Of a DNA stretch of 64,000 bases, positions 62,097 through 64,000 are shown piece after piece. Numbering within the stretch: position 1 is the first letter of the stretch; every line of letters starts with the position of its first letter. The stretch lies in assembly GCA_963578605.1 (NCBI GenBank), contig CAUZEA010000006.1, forward strand, positions 31,959 to 95,958. The letters run 5' to 3'. The position numbers and the translations under genes were made by a program. Below the pieces are notes generated by a model. The model was not told the origin of the DNA. It searched no databases and saw nothing but the letters and a program-made list of their open reading frames with translations. This DNA is from JAKVCB01 sp963578605 (GTDB lineage Bacteria; Planctomycetota; Planctomycetia; Pirellulales; Lacipirellulaceae).

Positions 62097-62870
62097 TTAA
62101 CGACGACGTCTTACTGCGGCCAATGCTGCAGCCAATCCGCAGCAAAGCAAGAGGCTCGTTGGTTCCGGAATAATTCCAGGAGCGGTCCCGGGGATCCCGG
62201 CAACTTGGGAATCGCTCATGCCAACATTAAAGACCTGGAAGTTATCGATCGATGCACCGCTCAAACGCCATTCAAAGCTGTTTGAATAGGCTCCCATCCA
62301 CAGGTCGGTATTTGCCTCTCCAGGGCTGGCGTAAGTACCGCTCGTTCCGGCATTAGCGCCGTTAATGTAAGCTTGCGACTCGAAGTTGCCACCACCGACG
62401 GAGCGGATGGTGTAGGCAATACGATAGGAGTCAGTGTCATTAAGGCCACCACCGGCGAAGAAACCACCGGGAGACGTGGCGCGGAAACTTGCTTGATCGC
62501 TTTGAACTCGAGCACCCACATTACCGCCATCGGTGCCGACACTAAAAATCCAGCCAGGTGCGTTGGGTGCATTGGGGGAATCGCCTGAGACGAAATCAAG
62601 CGCGAACGTGGCACCATCTGCGCCGATAAGGCCGGAAAAATCGCTTTGGGCGTAACTTGCCCGCTGACCGGTATTGGTCCCCGATGCGAAGTTCAGTGTA
62701 CCGCCGCCGAGCGTTGCGCCGTGGAGTGTACCGCTAAAGCCGGCAGCAGAATCCATGTTATCTGAGATAACAGCGTTATCGGTATAAAGATCGGCCATTG
62801 CCGCGCACGGCACCAAAAAGGCGGCTACTACCGCCAACATTCCACAAACTCGCTTCGTTGAAGCCATCAT
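62097..62870 (-). CDS. PEP-CTERM surface protein, LamG-like
   Basis: 257 residues from ATG 62870 (GAGGGAG site; a second ATG follows at once). Signal peptide GMLAVVAAFLVPCAAMA. Single beta-sandwich (SDNMDSAAGFSGTLHGATLG, FALDFVSGDSPNAP, IDNFQVFNVGM) resembling the N-terminal part of the 59623 protein, then the sorting motif IIPEPTSLLLCCGLAAALAA and RRRR. Exported via exosortase. Likely paralogue of its neighbour without the dockerin. Confidence 0.87.
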   Translation of the reverse strand: MMASTKRVCGMLAVVAAFLVPCAAMADLYTDNAVISDNMDSAAGFSGTLHGATLGGGTLNFASGTNTGQRASYAQSDFSGLIGADGATFALDFVSGDSPNAPNAPGWIFSVGTDGGNVGARVQSDQASFRATSPGGFFAGGGLNDTDSYRIAYTIRSVGGGNFESQAYINGANAGTSGTYASPGEANTDLWMGAYSNSFEWRLSGASIDNFQVFNVGMSDSQVAGIPGTAPGIIPEPTSLLLCCGLAAALAAVRRRR

Positions 62871-63797
62871 TAGTCTCCCTCGTTTACTTACAGGGTTAAA
62901 AAAAGCCACTGCCCGGCGGGCAGTTTCACCTACGTTACGTTTCAAAAAGGTTGCATTGCAAAAAGAAAGCGGCCCTGGTTTTTCGCCTGGGACGCACCAA
63001 ACAAAAAACGACACCGGTATGTCCTCAAGTTTCCCACGCACCCTACTGCTGGTGGCTCTATGGGTAAGGACCCAGATGTCGTTAGTTGACACAATAGGTT
63101 ATTGGCTGGCATCACTAGCACACTCTAAAGCAAGACAAAAAATTCTCCTTATTCCGCCACCTCTCCCTGACTCCAGCCTATCTCCGCGTCTGAGGGCTGT
63201 CAAGTCAATAGTCTTTAAAATTTGACTCGTTTTTACTCAACAATTGAGGCCGAAAAATGCGAGATCCGGAAAATGGAAAACCAAGGTTCACTTCAAGTTA
63301 CACCGTTTTACGCGCTGTCCACCAAATCAGTTCATCGCCATGAATTCCTTGGGGTTCAGCACACGGCGTCTGCCTGGGAGGAGAAGCAGAAAAGGCCACA
63401 CTTGAAATTTCAGGAGGGACTTGTCCTGGAACCGCTCCAGGTTCAAAAGCCCCCGCGTATCCGCACGCTCGTCGTACGCAGACTTTTACCCCTCCACCCA
63501 TCGCTGTGGTCTCCTCGTGGCCCAGCAGATTGGGATCTATCGATGGCGGTGGCGGCAACGCAGGTTTTTCCAACGTAGTCAAAGATCGCGCCCACTACTA
63601 TGGGCTCTAAAAATATTGCTAGACAGGGGATGGCTGCAGCACAAAACGCCTGGATGCTGTTATGTCTGAGCATGATGGTCTAAGCTGCAGGAATTGACCC
63701 CAAATCCTTTAAACCTGTGATGTCAGTAGCGATAGGGTGTTGGGCATCCCGGAGACCTCTAGCTTTGTGGCAGACAAATAGGAAAGTGATCTAAGGA
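62871..63797. other. Long intergenic region with promoter of the 62870 gene, otherwise empty
   Basis: About 930 bases. Only a promoter (63175-63203, listed separately) is supported. Short frames on both strands around 63220-63670 show no known domain. Confidence 0.5.
63175..63203 (-). promoter_or_regulatory. Sigma-70-type promoter of the 62870 PEP-CTERM gene
   Basis: Minus strand TTGACA (63203-63198, consensus -35), 17-base spacer, TAGGCT (63180-63175). It lies about 305 bases before the start, so a long leader would result. Confidence 0.45.
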
Positions 63798-64000
63798 TGA
63801 ACGATATATTGAGATTGTTTCTGACGGTGCGATCCTTGGGAACTCTGAAGCGGACCAACTCTAGTGGGACTTTGTTTGACAAGTATGGAAAACATTGCGG
63901 GTTGAATTGGTTTTTTCCAACAGGTGTGGCCCTCTTTGCTGTTCTCTGTACAGGCATAGTGGTTCTCTGCACATGCATGGGCCCCTTGGCTTTGAAGTCG
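63798..64000 (+). CDS. Start of a possible membrane protein, truncated by the window edge
   Basis: An open frame from ATG 63798 (GGAAAG upstream) runs 67 codons to the edge. After a polar N-terminus (MNDILRLFLTVRSLGTLKRT) comes a Cys-rich hydrophobic stretch, FFPTGVALFAVLCTGIVVLC, then TCMGPLALKS. It may be a single-span or multi-span protein; nothing more can be said. Confidence 0.35.

Noticed and set aside
63220..63670. Overlapping short frames near the right end as genes
   Set aside because: No domains, no ribosome binding sites, no consistent codon usage.

Overview
The window looks like the chromosome of a heterotrophic, probably marine, member of the Planctomycetota (Pirellulales-like). 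The marks are: two DUF1559 proteins with a class III prepilin-like N-terminus (GFTLVELLVVIAIIGIL), one of them followed by a small regulatory-like lipoprotein; PEP-CTERM surface proteins with dockerin-like GDFNGDG repeats; LEPR-XLL-type N-termini on large secreted proteins; a type I sulfatase; and many BNR/sialidase-type secreted hydrolases. No rRNA, tRNA or CRISPR array was recognised.

Layout. 0-5.2 kb: the 3' part of a CotH/lamin-tail/dockerin surface protein and a secreted glycosidase-like protein with HEAT repeats. 5.7-9.3 kb: a CitE/malyl-CoA-lyase-like gene followed by a two-subunit acyl-CoA ligase (candidate malate-CoA ligase), then a small membrane protein and a clear terminator. 9.3-15.9 kb: M28 peptidase, GH18 chitinase-like PEP-CTERM protein with a compositional break, NeuB-like synthase, LEPR-XLL mini-protein, exported FAH-fold protein. 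16-20.3 kb: malate synthase and long-form isocitrate lyase as an operon, the lyase broken by an amber codon and a 2-nt deletion. 20.3-23.1 kb: a scarred segment with mobile-element remnants and a SUMF1-fold lipoprotein. 23.1-27.7 kb: class III aminotransferase, M20 amidohydrolase, secreted glycosidase-like protein. 27.8-28.7 kb: a cassette-like segment with an attC-like site between a small DUF6868-type protein and a thioredoxin-fold lipoprotein gene that reads through two in-frame TGA codons. 28.7-36.5 kb: a giant G8/beta-helix protein, a decayed dockerin/PEP-CTERM fossil, DUF1559 plus lipoprotein, MFS transporter. 36.6-43.4 kb: a glycosidase-sulfatase fusion and a PhyH/PfkB/HpcH catabolic set. 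43.5-57.2 kb: five BNR/sialidase genes (two in tandem, one frameshifted), M20 peptidase, second PhyH protein, metal-binding TRASH-like protein, MscS channel and an uncharacterised protein. 57.2-64 kb: second DUF1559, a Tat-type secreted protein, two PEP-CTERM proteins with strong terminators, a quiet region, and the start of a membrane protein running off the edge.

The genes describe a polysaccharide and glycoprotein degrader: secreted sulfatase, sialidases, chitinase-like and other hydrolases outside; kinase/aldolase, aminotransferase and C2/C4 acid metabolism (glyoxylate bypass and a malyl-CoA route) inside. The most striking item is the candidate two-selenocysteine lipoprotein at 27815-28327: one uninterrupted frame apart from two TGA codons, each at a conserved cysteine position and each followed by a bacterial SECIS-like hairpin. 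No ordinary ORF call would find it. Other items of note are the attC-like site beside it, a repeated TTGACy-17-TATACTCA promoter motif in front of three unrelated genes, and an AT-rich catalytic domain inside the chitinase-like gene.
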